From Allium sativum (lineage: Eukaryota > Streptophyta > Magnoliopsida > Asparagales > Amaryllidaceae): a stretch of DNA of 64,000 nucleotides. A program made the translations under genes and the position numbers. Positions 1-13,225 of this stretch are shown here, in pieces. The stretch is from assembly GCA_030737875.1 (NCBI GenBank), contig CM060923.1, forward strand, positions 498,134,453 to 498,198,452, read 5' to 3'. The notes under the pieces are model-generated. The model had not been told where the DNA came from and ran no database searches. It worked only from the letters and a program-made list of their open reading frames with translations. The stretch's first letter is position 1; every line of letters starts with the position of its first letter.

Positions 1-2422
1 ATTTTTTAATTTTTTTTGTATATGTAGCTTTGTCTTCTTATCTATTTTTATGGGAAGAAAGTTAGGATTTTTATACGAAGAAAATATAGATTTTTATACA
101 AAGAAAGTTTAGATTTTTAATGAAGTAAAGACGTGATTTTTAATGAGGAAAAGATTTGATCTTGGAAAAGGAAAAGATATGATTTTTACTGTAAGAAAAG
201 ATTCAATTTTTATTTGTTAAGATTAGATTTTTTTTTTAAAATATAAAAGCGTGATTTTTATGAATATAAAAACATGAATTTTATATATGGTAGAAGTATT
301 AAAAATATGGTTTTTATATAATAGAGAATATAAAAATATTTTCTTTTATATATGTAGAGAACATGAAAATACGATTTCTATATTATAGAAGTATTAAAAA
401 TTCGATCACTATATTAGAAATAGATATATAACATTTATATATTGAATAGCGAAGTAAAAATTCTATTTTTATATATTGAATAACGAAGTAAAAATTTCGA
501 TTTTTATTAGGTAGGAGATATAAAAATATGATTTTTATAACGAAGTGGGGAATAAAAACTTGTTTTTATATATATGTAGTGAAGATAAAAGTTCAATTTT
601 TATATATAATGAAGTGGGAATAAAAATATAATTTTTACGCAAGAAGTGATAATATATAAATGCGATTTTTATATGTAGTGGATACGGACGACGAAAGTTG
701 CAAAAGGCGAGCACGACGAAGATTTCTACATAAGAAGAGTCGTGGGATTGGATTAGCTAATCAGTGAGAACTTCTCACCTTTAACTTTCTTTTTCTAGTT
801 GAAAATATATACTAGGATGTAGACGGTGTTTAGTAGCACCCGACACCCGTCGTCCACAGACCATGGACGGCTTGTATGTTTGTTTGATTTCGATGTGTAG
901 TTGATTGTGTGATGTGATGTGAAATAAAATATTTATATAGTTAAAAATATTTTATAGTTAAAAATAGAATTTTTACGTGTATATGAAATGAAAGAAAAAT
1001 AAACAAATCGGACGATTTGTTCATATACACACATTTAACTGATATTGATTGGGATGATAAATTTTACACATCGCCCAACTGCACAAATAAAATCTGTGTT
1101 TGATTGTTTGAAACCCCACACGGGTATTGGGATGATATTTGACGTACACTAATCCTGATTGTTTAGTTGTATGTCGATTGATTAATTGACAGGCTGTTAT
1201 AAGCGTTGAATATTTATATTTGATGCTTATACAGTGTAGAATGCACTTTGGATGATGGTTGATTGTTCATCGTTGTTATTGTATACATGTGTTGTAGAAA
1301 ATCCATATAATTAACATTATATGGTAATTGATTGGGCCTCATTCCAGTTTTGAAAAAGAAATACTTGAAATAGAAATATTTGAAATAGAAATATTTGAAA
1401 AAACATATTTGAAAATAGAAATATATGAAGCCGTGTTGATTAGATTGACGCCATTTTGACGTGAACGATATTTATATCGATTTTATTCATTTTATAATGA
1501 ATATCAAAAGTGATTTCAAAATCTGATATTTTGAAAAGAATTGAAATTCGAACTGAAAATGAATAGAAATGAATTCGAATTGAAATCGAATAGAAATAAA
1601 TTCGAATTGAAATTGAATTGATTTGAAAATGAACTGAAATTGAATTAGAAATCAATTTGAATTGAAATCAATTTGAAATGAATTTAAATCGAATTTATAA
1701 GGAAAAATTCAATTTTGATTTGAATTTGAAAAGAAGTTGAAATCGTTTTGAAAACGAATTTAAAACTATTTATATAATACGTTTTGAAAGGAAATCGTCG
1801 AAGTATATATTATATATATTATATATATAATATAATGGCCTGAATAGAACGCGCTACGGCAGTTCGCGAATTTCGACCATTGACTTCGAATTGACGTTGT
1901 GGGAGATCCGACCATCGGATTCTCCTAAAACCGGAACCTTTGGGTTCGTATCGAAAAGAGCTTTCTAACGAATGTGAGAAGTTAGAAATCTAATGGTTGG
2001 ATTGGAATTATGTCCAAATCAAATTTGGAAAAGGTTGTTGTAAGTGCAGTTCGATGGCCGCTGATGGAAATCGACTGTACGGGCCTTGATAAAATTATTA
2101 AAAATAGTAATAATTTATGTAAAATCATAAGAAATGATTTGTGAAGAATTGGGATGAAAAACTCCATATTTGAAAAGATAAAAATAGATTTTTATCGAAA
2201 TGAACTAGTTTTGCACTAGAAATATAATTCATTTATTTTTGAAATAAATAAAGTGAATTTGAAATGGTTTTGAAATATAACCTGAATTTCCAATAATTGA
2301 ATTAGAATGGATTTGAATCAAAATTGTCTTCGGAATATTTCGATGTTGGATTTCGTGATTATACAAATATTGTTATGGAAATTTGAAAGATATATATATA
2401 TCGTTATTTCCAATACGATATT
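1..2422 (+). repeat. LTR of family A/B, left part (copy A), truncated by window start
   Basis: Non-coding LTR sequence collinear with the B LTRs. Shared landmarks are the AT-rich blocks at 1-660, the stretch around 760-870 that ends in the 'cagaccatggac' motif, the degenerate 27-bp repeat zone at about 1530-1740, and the 'ggcctgaatagaacgcgc' block near 1838. By alignment with B, the LTR would begin about 1.3 kb before the window. The copy is interrupted after 2422 by element B and resumes at 16460. It differs from B by many substitutions and small indels, so it is older or from a different sublineage. The short open frames here are by-products of the AT-rich repeats. Confidence 0.85.
2418..2422. 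repeat. Target site duplication of B, left (ATATT)
   Basis: ATATT directly precedes the TGTAATAACC start of B and is repeated at 16455-16459. Confidence 0.95.
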
Positions 2423-3317
2423 TGTAATAACCCGGAAATGCGAGGCAGTTTAAAAATTTTATTTTGGCAATTTTAGCGAATTTTGAACATTTAAAATAGG
2501 TTATTTTAAATAATATCGACGAGAAATTTATTTTGAATATAAATCGAACGTATATATTATATAGATCGTCGTTAGAATATAAATATTAATTTTAAATTAT
2601 AAAAGGAATTGAAATTGGCCCTAAAGTTCGATAATTCGATTTCAAACTTCAATTGAACGTACCGGGTGCAAAATAAACCGGATTTAAGTGAAACCAAAAA
2701 TATTCGAATCTAATTGTGAATATCTTTCCAACGAATCTGAAAAATCAAAATTTCATAGCGGGGATCAAAAGATATGTCTAGTTGAAAATTCTAAATAGTC
2801 GCTATGGAATTCAGGCCCTTAAAAATGAAAATTTTGCAAACGACCTCGGAATTCGACGAAACCACTTTTGTTGGGTCCGTGATGTCAAATTATTACTAGA
2901 TTCCAAATTTCATATTTTTTCAAATCAATATGTGAGCGTGGTAAAGGAAAACGCGTTTGACCAGTTTTAGTTGATTTTAATCGACTGGAAAATGGCCATT
3001 TTTCCAACGGTCTCATAATTCGACGAAACTAGTTTTGTTAGGACCGTATCGTCAATATGAAGCTAGAAAATATTTTTTTGGAATTTTTCGAGCTAGTATA
3101 TGGCCCCGGTAAATTGAAATGCGCGTTCAAATTCAATATATATAAAGTTATATGTTGATTTTGACGAAAACTGATCGAAACGATCGAATTGGCCTACGAT
3201 ACATGTCCCATTGTATTCGAAATGGGGGTAATTAGCTAGGGACGACAGTCGTCGGGCCTCGTTTGGTGTACGAATTAAAAGTCAACCTTCATGGATTTAA
3301 AAAAAAAATTAAAAATA

Positions 3318-3780
3318 AATAAAATAATATAAACATTTAGAACCCCCCCTCTTCTAATTCTCTTCACTGTTCAGAAAGAAAAAAAAACCTACGACCTAAA
3401 TCGATGGAGGCTGGCCCATCGCCGCTGCAACCAGGCCTGGCGCCCACCTTCGCCGAGCTCCGGCGATAGCCCCCTCCACCTTTCCTCCTTCCTCCCTCCA
3501 TCGATCACAAGCCCCCTCGTCGAAGCCTGCTGCGCGACCCCCGAGACCCCCCTGAAGCGAACGCCTCCGCCACTCCATCGCCCCCTGCCTGAGGACCCCG
3601 ACGCGACCCCCTGCTGCCCCTCCTCCTCATTCTCCCTCAAAACCGCCCTCCCCCTAAGCCTCCTTCTCCTCTTCTATTTCGGAGTCGCGCGAGAACCCTG
3701 AAGCCATCAGAAATCGCCAAGCCTCACCTCCGACGCAGCGCACCGTAGCCCCCTTTACCAATTTGAAATGTAAGTTTTAT
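3318..3780 (+). promoter_or_regulatory. Putative LTR promoter and GC-rich leader of B 5' LTR
   Basis: An AT-rich run with a TATA-like 'aataatataaac' (about 3325-3336) is followed by CT-rich sequence and then 400 bp of GC-rich sequence, in sharp contrast to its surroundings. The GC-rich part ends at a strong splice-donor-like GTAAGT (GT at 3770-3771). Element C has the same layout. The transcription start and the splicing are inferred. The open frames in this block (up to 83 codons) differ between copies and are probably not genes. Confidence 0.4.
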
Positions 3781-4147
3781 TCATTTAAATTTATTTAAAT
3801 AAATCAGTTTTAAAAAGGTAATTAGCACAAATATAAATTACATTGATTTAAAAATATATAGTTAGAAATATATATAAATTTTATATATTTGCACTAAGAT
3901 AAAAATGTAGTCTTTTATAATATAAACATCGTCAAAAAGATTAGATTTTTAGAAGCAAAAAAGATTATATTTTTAAATAAGAAAAGATGATATTTTTAAA
4001 AGGTAAAAAGTTTATATTTTTAAAAATATAAAATTAGATTTTTTTTTAAAGAAATTATAGAAAAGATCGAATTTTTATTTATATAAATAACGTGTAAAGG
4101 TCAGATTTTTCTTTAGGGAAATAAAGTAAACATTCGACTTTTATATA

Positions 4148-4418
4148 TTGAATAGCAAAGTAAAAATTCGATTTTTATATATTGAATAGCAAAGTAAAAA
4201 ATTCGATTTTTATATATTGTATAATAAAGTAAAGATTCGGTTTTTATATATTGAATAGCAAAGTAAAGATTCGATTTTTATATAGTGAATAGCAAAGTAA
4301 AAATTCGATTTTTATATATTGAATAGCAAAGTAAAAATTCGATTTTTATATATTGAATAGCAAAGTAAAAATTCGATTTTTATATATTGAATAACAAAGT
4401 AAAAATTCGATTTTTATA
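4148..4418 (+). repeat. 34-bp minisatellite in B 5' LTR
   Basis: About eight tandem copies of a 34-bp unit built on 'ttgaatagcaaagtaaaaat' plus 'tcgatttttatata'. The same array is in the 3' LTR, and a shorter, degenerate version is in copy A (about 430-530). Confidence 0.9.
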
Positions 4419-5703
4419 TATGTAGTGAATACGGATGACGGATGTGACGAAAGAAGAAACGACGGAGATTTTCTACATATGAAGAGTCGAGACGTTTGGA
4501 TTAGCTAGCTGGTGAGAACTTCTCACCTTTTAAATTTTCTTTTTCTAGTTATATTATAAAATTTGTTAGGATGCAGACGGTGTTTAGTAGCACCCGACAC
4601 CCGCAATCCACAGACCATGGATGGCTTGTTTGTTTGATTGATGTGCTATGGAAATTGTTTGAGATGTTGATGTGAAATAGATAATAAAATATATTCATAG
4701 GATGAATAAAATAATTTGATCGTTAAAAATATAATTTTTAACGTGAACGTGAATAAATAAATATTCATTTACAAACCGGACGGTTTGTTTATGTACACCT
4801 ATTTGAATGACATTGATTGGGACAATAAATTTTACACATCGCCCAACTGCACAAATACAATCTGTGTTTGATTGTTTGAAACCCCACACGGGTATTGAGA
4901 TAAAATACGTCATACACTAATCCCAATAATTAGTTTAATGTCGATCGATTGATTGACAGGCTGTTATAAGCGTTAGATATCTATATTTGATGCTTATACA
5001 ATGTAGTGCACTTTGGATGACGGTTGATTATTTATCATTGCTATTATATACATGTGTTGTATGGAATCCATATAATTAACTTTATATGTTAATTGATTGG
5101 GCCTCATTCCAATTTAGGAAATAAAGAATATTATAAAATAAAGGTTCATGTGTTGACCGTACTCATCCGTTGAGATTAGTCATGTGTTGAACAAAATATT
5201 TTAACAATAAAATTTACATCTTTATCATTATAAAATAAAGGTTCATGTGTTGACAGTACTCATCCGTTGAGATTAGTCATGTGTTGAACGAAATATTTAA
5301 ACGGTAAAATTTGCATCTTTATCACATATAAAATTAGAAACTAACTAAAAAATAGATAAGATGAGTGGTCTCCTGGATATTGATCTGATGTTGGTTTCGG
5401 CCTCCGGGGTTAATATTCAGGGAATCGTTCTCTTACTAATTTACGGTTGGAGTCTGATTTGAAATCAAACGATAGATACCATAATTTTTATAAAATATAT
5501 TAAATAACAAAAATAGTCAGACGTGGATAGTACTCATTCGTTGAGATTAGTCATGTGTTGAAAAATATATAGATTCATGTATTGAATTGGATAAATATTC
5601 ATTTGTTGAATAGAATAACGGAATTATTGAAATATATAAAGCCATGTTGATTAGAGATGCGCTATTTTGACGCGAACGATATTTATATCGATTATATTCG
5701 TTT

Positions 5704-6080
5704 TTAGAATTGAATTGAATAGAAAACGAATTTGAATTGAATTGAATAGAAAACGAATTCAAATAGAATCGAATAGAAAACGAATTTGAATTGAATTGAA
5801 TAGAAAACGAATTCGAATTGAATCGAATAGAAAACGAATTTGAATTGAATCGAATAGAAAACGAATTTGAATTGAATTAAATAGAAAACGAATTCGAATT
5901 GAATTGAATAGAAAACGAATTTGAATTGAATCGAATAGAAAACGAATTTGAATTGAATCGAATAGGAAACGAATTTGAATTGAATCGAATAGAAAACGAA
6001 TTTGAATTAAATTGAATAGAAAACGAATTTGAATTGAATCGAATAGAAAACGAATTTGAAATAGAATTGAAATAGATTTG
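5704..6080 (+). repeat. 27-bp minisatellite in B 5' LTR
   Basis: About 14 copies of a 27-bp unit containing 'aatagaaaacgaatttg' and 'aattgaatcg'. Because 27 is divisible by three, the reverse strand stays open and gives periodic Phe/Asn/Ser-rich frames, which are artefacts. Confidence 0.9.
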
Positions 6081-7654
6081 AATTTGAAATGAATGTTGAA
6101 ATTTTTTTTGAAACAAATTTGAAATGATTTATAAAATTCGTTTAAAAAGGAGAAATCAACGAAATATATATTATATATATAATATAATGGCCTGAATAGA
6201 ACGCGCCGCGCCGCGGAAGTTCGTGAATTTCGACCGTTGATTTCGAACGGACATTACGGGAGATCCAACCGTTGGATTCTCCTAAAATCGGAACCGTTGG
6301 GTTCGTATCGAAAAGAATTTTCTAACAAATATTAGAAATTTCAAATCTAACGGTTGGATTTGGAGATACGTCCAAATCAATTCTGGAAAAGGTCGCTGTA
6401 AGCGCAGTTCGATGGCCGTTGATGGAAATCGACTGTACGGGCCTTGATAAAATTATTAAAAATAGTAATAATTTGTGTAAAATCATAAGAGAGGATTTGG
6501 GAAAAATTGTGATGAAAAACTCCATGTTTGAAAAGATTAAAATAGATTTTTATCGAAATGAACTGGTTTTGAACTAAAATTAAAACCCATTTATTTTTAA
6601 AATAAATAAATTGGATTTGAAATGGGTTTTAAATAGAATTGATTTGTGGGTTTATCGTGAAGGGTGTTTTAAATAACACTTATTCTTTAACCCGATAATA
6701 AATAGAATGTGATTTGGGTTTATCGTGAACTGTGTTTTTAATGACATTAGTTCTTTAATCCAGTAAAAGGAGTTTTAATGAATCCGCAATTAGATTAAAA
6801 CGTGAATTGATAATTTAAATTATCAAATTTAGAAAGTGAGCGAGAATGGAGTATCACTAGTTTTGTTCCAAAGCGATAGTTAAATCTTTAATTAGATTTG
6901 AACATGAAATGGTAACTAATTTTACCGATAACACCGTGGTGTTAGATATGGAGTATTACTAGTTTTGCTTCATGGGTTAAATAGGTAGGAATTGGGAAAT
7001 AAAATAAATAATTACTTCGGTGTGGTTCGTTAATCCCGACTAGTTTGGAAAACCATAATTTGGTTTGAAATGACATCCAAAGGAAGATTAAAGAATAAAT
7101 TTAAAGAATTTATCTTTGATAAAATTTATGGGAACCTTTCCCTAAGAATTTGAAATTTAGAAACCAGCTGTAGGTTAGTTAAGAAGAATGGTTTCCTGGG
7201 TATTGATTTGATGTTGGTTTCGGCCTTCGGGGTTAATATTTGGGGAATTGCTCTCTTACTAATTTACGGTTAGTGACTAATGAATTGGAATGAGGTGTAT
7301 GTTGTGTTTGTGTAACATTTGTTTTTAATATACGCGGGTTGTTCGGAAAGGCCAGGTTTATACCCATTCTGAATAACCGATTCGACGATAAGTCAAAGAT
7401 GAAGACGGTGGTTAAAGACCGGAAGTCTTCACATCATTTGGGTGATTACTGATGACCTTGATTGGGTTGTACACCCAAGATGAGGGAACCAGTTGGTGGT
7501 CGTCCAGACGTACTTGGAGATCGATGGATATGCGAGGAAAGTGCCTCCTGTTTCGTTCAGACCCAGAACGAACATGTAAATGGATTGTGTGTCTGACATT
7601 AGATTTTATTCTATGTTGATTGATCCCCATTAAATATACATCTGTTTGGCGGCG

Positions 7655-8604
7655 GAGAATTTATTCTCTTGCTTAACGCCCTTCTCTGAGACGTACGAGC
7701 TCAGAGGTTGTATATTGATGGACATCAGTCGCATGGCATGAATTGCCTGTGTGGCACGCCTAAGTGGCAATTGATCAAGGCTTCTATTGAAAAGCAAATT
7801 CTTGTGGTTGATGATCAAAGCACAGCCTACGTGGCATAGCTTTGTGTATAGTGTGGATTCGTGAGCCTCACACCTCGGTATGAGTCAAAAATGGGATACG
7901 GACAGTTGGGAGAACACGACGTTTCTTTCTAGCTTTGGTGGTGTCAGTGACTTACCAGCCCTGACATTTATATACTTTTCACCTATGTGGTTGTTGGATG
8001 CGAGGCGCCTCGATTATAGGTCTGTAAGGACCGGGAAACGTGTGCTCAGGAATAACTAATCCTCAAACGTAAGAGAGGACCGGCCCAGCCGATTCCAGGG
8101 GTTACCCAGAGTGTGTAGTCCCGTGTCATTTGCTAGAGTGTCTCGAAGCGGAGAGGAGCTTGCCCCTTGCCTCGACTCATGACGGAAATCCAATTTCCAA
8201 TACGTGTATTTTGGCTTTATTTGTAGAGCCTAGTATGGCGACATAGTAGCATGGGATGTTATGCCGTCTATGATTGAAATTGTTTTGACACTATACACTT
8301 ACTATAGTATCAAATGATTTGTTTTTAAACGTACCAAGCGTGTTTGGCTGTTATAAGGTAAAACCCTATCCTCCTGCTTGCGTTGCATTGTGTGATGGGA
8401 CCTGGGTCTTATAATAGCTTCATTTTTCGAAAAAGCATTGCGTTGTCTTTTCTATGCACTGGTATTCTTGGGAGGAAACCCGTTCCGTGTTATACGGCGT
8501 GGTCCCTTGAATTACTCTCTTTTAAAGTAAAGTTTTAAATAACTGTTTTATTTCTCACACCAGTCACATGACTGACCTGGAGTTTATTGTTTTTACCTAA
8601 ACTC
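7655..8604 (+). other. Conserved hairpin series (structured LTR 3' region), B 5' LTR copy
   Basis: Visible helices: GAGAA/TTCTC (7655-7668). CTCTGAG (7684-7690) with CTCAGAG (7700-7706) around the nine-base loop ACGTACGAG. GCTGTTATAAG (8347-8357) with CTTATAATAGC (8408-8418), with an inner helix ACCC (8363-8366) / GGGT (8404-8407). CCGT/ACGG (8485-8497). CAGTC/GACTG (8561-8574). GAGTTTA (8580-8586) / TAAACTC (8598-8604). Most are retained in the other LTR copies with compensating changes, which suggests a functional RNA fold in the leader upstream of the PBS. The function is unknown. Confidence 0.6.
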
Positions 8605-8937
8605 TGGGTGCCCCTATTTTTTTCACGGGTAGCTAGTAGTTTTGGTTTTGCAGATTTATATTCACAGGATCCTGATTTACAGCTGGAACGATGCTCGGAA
8701 AGCTCTGTATCCGTGTATTACTTTCAGTTGTGTTTTCTATTGTTTTTCCGCTGCTATGTAATTTATTATAATCTCTGATATTTATCGAATGTATAGTATT
8801 CATTTATACTCTGTATATTCTTGTATCTGATGGAATTGTTGTAATAGCAATGAAATGTTCTTCCGTCTGCGTTCATTTGTGTGTTGTTCTCAAAGTATCC
8901 GCTCTTCCCTTCACGGGGAAGTAACGGGTCCTTACAG

Positions 8938-8949
8938 TGGTATTAGAGC
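8938..8949 (+). other. Primer-binding site of B (initiator tRNA-Met)
   Basis: TGGTATTAGAGC lies one base after the LTR end. It matches the expected TGGTATCAGAGC except for one C-to-T change. Confidence 0.85.
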
Positions 8950-9945
8950 TTTGGTTTACAGAGCTCGAGAACAAGACACATTAGAACCATACGAAAGAAT
9001 TCATCAGATATTGGATTATTAATATCCAATTAGAATGACTCGTTAGAGATAGGATCAGTAGTTTCCTAGAACGAGTGTGAAGAGTATATTTTTCAAATGA
9101 AAACAATATTGTTTTGGAAATTTAAACCATTTTATATGTATTTGAATATTTATTTATTTTGAATTTGGACAATCCGATATATAAAGATTTTGCATATACG
9201 CATTATGAATATATATTCGAAGTTTTAATATACCAGATAGATATAGAACTGCACTCTAGTAGCCCGGAGATGTTTTGACGGTGGTTCGAAACATCATCAG
9301 CATTTATTTTCGAGTGACGAAGGTGTGGTTTCTATATATTTCCATTAGACTGGTGTGAGAACCAAAACTTATATAGATAGATTTAGTGTGTGATTTGGCA
9401 TCAAAAACATGATTTTCTATATATGTATCAAATTATGAATTTGAAACGTTAATCCACTAATTAATTGATGTTTGTGTTGTTTGTTTGATAATTTTGAACC
9501 ATTACGCCTAATTGCACCAAATATTGAACTATATTGAAAATTGGTCGCATTTGCATGCATATACATGTACTTACATTGAACAGGTCATAGCAAGGAGGCT
9601 AGAGCAGAGAATAAAATTTGTTTGCCCGACAAATAGGTACATGTTTATTATAATTTACTGTTTTGTTTGGGTGATGATGATTTTATGAGCCTATTGGCTT
9701 TTTCTTTTTCTTTTTGAGATCAGAAGGCCTGTATGGCAATTTCGGGAATTTCTCGGTGCTCTCGGTGCAGGGGAGGTTATGGCGAAATTTTTCGAAAATT
9801 TAGGGTGTTAGTCAATTTTTTGAAAAATTTGAAAAGTTCTTAGAAACTGAAAAGTTGAAGAACTTAAGCCGTAATCAAAATTCTGGAAGTTGAGTTGATT
9901 AGTTAAACAACTTTCGGCTTCATTCCTTTTCGGGGACGAAAAGTT

Positions 9946-9960
9946 TTAAGTGGGGGAGAT
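9946..9960 (+). other. Polypurine tract of B
   Basis: 'ttaagtgggggagat' abuts the 3' LTR. It is identical in type to the tract of C at 53534-53548. Confidence 0.85.
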
Positions 9961-11672
9961 TGTAATAACCCGGAAATGCGAGCCAGTTTAAAATTTTTAT
10001 TTTGGCAATTTTAGTGAATTTTGAACATTTAAAATAGGTTATTTTAAATAATATCGATGAGAAATTTATTTTGAATATAATTCGAACGTATATACTATAT
10101 AGATCGTCGTTAGAATATAAATATTTATTTTAAATTATAAAAGGAATTGAAATTGGCCCTGTAGTTCGATAATTCAATTTCAAACTTCAATTGAACTTAC
10201 CGGGTGCAAAATAAAGCGGATTTTAGTAAAACCAAAAATATTTGAATCTAATTGTGAATATCTTTCCAACGAATCCGAAAAATCAAAATTTCATAGCGGG
10301 GATCAAAAGATATGTCCAGTTGAAAATTCTAAATAGTCGCTTTGGAATTCAGGCCCTTAAAAATGAAAATTTTGCAAACGACCTCGGAATTCGACGAAAC
10401 CACTTTTGTTGGGTCCGTGATGTCAAATTATTGCTAGATTCCAAATTTCATATTTTTTCGAATCAATATGTGAGTGTGGTAAAGGAAAACGCGTTTGACC
10501 AGTTTTAGTTGATTTTAATCGACTGGAAAATGGCCATTTTTCCAACGGTCTCAGAATTCGACGAAACTAGTTTTGTTAGGACCGTATCGTTAATACGAAG
10601 CTAGAAAATATTTTTTTGGAATTTTTCGAGCTAGTATGTGGCCCCGGTAAATTGAAATGCGTGTTCAAATTCAATATCTATAAAGTTATATGTTGATTTT
10701 GACGAAAACTGATCGAAACGATCGAATTGGTCTACGATACATATCCCATTGTGTTTGGAATGGGGGTAATTAGCTAGGGATGACAGTCGTCGAGCCTCGT
10801 TTGGTGTTCGAATTAAAAGTCAACCTTCATGGATTTAAACAAAATTAAAAATAAATAATATAAACATTTAGAACCCCCCTTCTAATTCTCTTCACCGTTC
10901 AGAAAGAAGAAAAAAACCTACGACCTAAATCGATGGAGGCTGGCCCATCGCCGCCGCAACCAGGCCTGGTGCCCACCTTCGCCGAGCTCCGGCGATCGCC
11001 CCCTCCACCTTTCCTCATTCCTCCCTCCATCGATCACAACCCCCCCTCGACGAAGCCTGCTGCGCGACCCCCGAGACCCCCCTGAAGCGAACGCCTCCGT
11101 CACTCCATCGCCCCCTGCCTAAGGACCCCGACGTGACACCCTGCTGCCCCTCCTCCTCATTCTCCCTCAAAACCGCCCTCCCCTTAAGCCTCCTTCTCCT
11201 CTTCTATTTCAGAGTCGCGCGAGAACCCTGAAGCCATCAGAAATCGCCAAACCTCACCTCCGACGCAGCGCACCGTAGCCCCCTCTACCAATTTGAAATG
11301 TAAGTTTTATTCATTTAAATTTATTTAAATAAATCAGTTTTAAAAAGGTAATTAGCACAAATATAAATTACATTGATTTAAAAATATATAGTTAGAAATA
11401 TATATAAATTTTATATATTTGCAGTAAGATAAAAATGTAGTCTTTTATAATATAAACATCGCCAAAAAGAACTGATATTTAGAAGCGAAAAGATTATATT
11501 TTTAAATAAGAAAAGATGATATTTTTAAAAGGTAAAAAGTTTATATTTTTAGAAATATAAAATTAGATTTAAAAAAAATATATAGAAAAGATCGAATTTT
11601 TCTTTATATAAATAACATGTAAAGGTCAGATTTTTCTTTAGGGAAATAAAGTAAATATTCGATTTTTATATA

Positions 11673-11945
11673 TTGAATAGCAAAGTAAAAATTCAATTTT
11701 TATATATTGAATAGCGAAGTAAAAATTCGATTTTTATATATTGAATAATAAAGTAAAGATTCGATTTTTATATATTGAATAGCAAAGTAAAGATTCGATT
11801 TTTATATATTGAATAGCAAAGTAAAAATTCGATTTTTATATATTGAATAGCAAAGTAAAAATTTGATTTTTATATATTGAATAGCAAAGTAAAAATTCGA
11901 TTTTTATATATTGAATTACAAAGTAAAAATTCGATTTTTATATAT
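11673..11945 (+). repeat. 34-bp minisatellite in B 3' LTR
   Basis: About eight copies of the same unit as at 4148-4418, with a few point differences. Confidence 0.9.
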
Positions 11946-13225
11946 GTAGTGAATACGGATGACGAAAGTGACGAAAGAAGAAACGGCGGAGATTTTCTAC
12001 ATATGAAGAGTCGAGACGTTTGGATTAGCTAGCTGGTGAGAACTTCTCACCTTTTAAATTTTCTTTTTCTAGTTATATTATAATATATGTTAGGATGCAG
12101 ACGGTGTTTAGTAGCACCCGACACCCGCAATCCACAGACCATGGACGACTTGTTTGTTTGATTGATGTGCTGTGGAAATTGTTTGAGATGTTGATGTGAA
12201 GTAGATAATAAAATATATTCATAGGATGAATAAAATAATTTGATCATTAAAAATATAATTTTTAACGTGAACGTGAATAAATAAATATTCATTTACAAAC
12301 CAGACGGTTTGTTTATGTACACCTATTTGAATGACATTGACTGGGACGATAAATTTTACACATCGCCCAACTGCATAAATAAAATCTGTGTTTGATTGTT
12401 TGAAACCCCACACGGTTATTGGGATAAAATACGGCATACACTAATCCCAATAATTAGTTGTATGTCGATCGATTGATTGACAGGCTGTTATAAGCGTTAG
12501 ATATCTATATTTGATGCTTATACAGTGTAGTGCACTTTGGATGATGGTTGATTATTTGTCTTTGCTATTATATACATGTGTTGTATGGAATCCATATAAT
12601 TAACTTTATATGGTAATTGATTGGGCCTCATTCGCATTTAGGAAATAAAGAATATTATAAAATAAAGGTTCATGTGTTGACCGTACTCATCCGTTGAGAT
12701 TAGTCATGTGTTGAACGAAATTTTTTAACAATAAAATTTACACCCTTATCATTATAAAATAAAGGTTCATGTGTTGACAGTACTCATCCGTTGAGATTAG
12801 TCATTAGTTGAACGAAATATTTAAACGATAAAATTTGCATCTTTATCACATATAAAATTAGAAACTAACTGAAAAATAGATAAGATGAGTGGTCTCCTGG
12901 ATATTGATCTGATGTTGGTTTCGGCCTCCGGGGTTAATATTCAGGGAATCGTTCTCTTACTAATTTACGGTTGGAGTCTGATTTGAAATCAAACGATAGA
13001 TACCATAATTTTTATAAAATATATTAAATAACAAAAATAGTCAGACGTGGACAGTACTCATTCGTTGAGATTAGTCATGTGTTGACAAAAATATAGATTC
13101 ATGTATTGAATTGGATAAATATTTATTTGTTGAATAGAATAACGGAATTATTGAAATATATAAAGCCGTGTTGATTAGAGATGCGCTATTTTGACGCGAA
13201 CGATATTTATATCGATTATATTCGT

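Larger units (their letters stand above)
2423..8936 (+). repeat. 5' LTR of element B (6.5 kb)
   Basis: Starts TGTAATAACCCGG and ends GGGTCCTTACA, immediately before the PBS. In order it contains: a start region also found in C and in inverted form at 19981; a TATA-like and CT-rich leader zone (about 3320-3780); AT-rich blocks with a 34-bp minisatellite; the 'cagaccatggac' block near 4613; two direct copies of a 'ttcatgtgttgac' segment (about 5146 and 5230); a 27-bp minisatellite; the 'ggcctgaatagaacgcgc' block (6189); and a 3' portion (about 7330-8936) conserved in every relative in this window. No protein-coding gene is supported. Confidence 0.95.
8937..9960 (+). other. Non-coding interior of element B
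   Basis: The interior starts with the PBS. A leader stretch at about 8990-9080 resembles the start of the C leader (both have a 'gataggaYYagta' core and 'cctagaaYgag'). After a stretch of no recognised origin (9085-9560) comes a module (9575-9800) that in element C lies inside the LTR: 'ttgaacagg', 'gaggctagag', 'cccgacaaataggtac', a long CT tract and 'ggttatggcgaaat'. It ends in the conserved pre-PPT sequence 'ggacgaaaagttttaag'. No open frame longer than 60 codons or recognisable protein remnant is seen. Confidence 0.85.

Noticed and set aside
3389..3640. 83-codon Gly/Arg-rich minus frame in the B LTR
   Set aside because: Antisense to the presumed leader. The B 3' LTR copy is broken differently (10918-11103), so it is not conserved.
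5877..6116. 79-codon minus frame with Phe-Asn-Ser periodicity (also 147 codons at 13175-13618 and 71 codons at 5547-5762)
   Set aside because: Produced by a 27-bp minisatellite whose unit length is a multiple of three. It differs between LTR copies and has no protein family signal.
10242..10508. 88-codon plus frame shared by LTR starts (also 2782-2970 and 53771-53965)
   Set aside because: Follows the conserved U3 DNA of the LTR family. Start and end differ between copies, and diverged relatives carry indels that break the frame.
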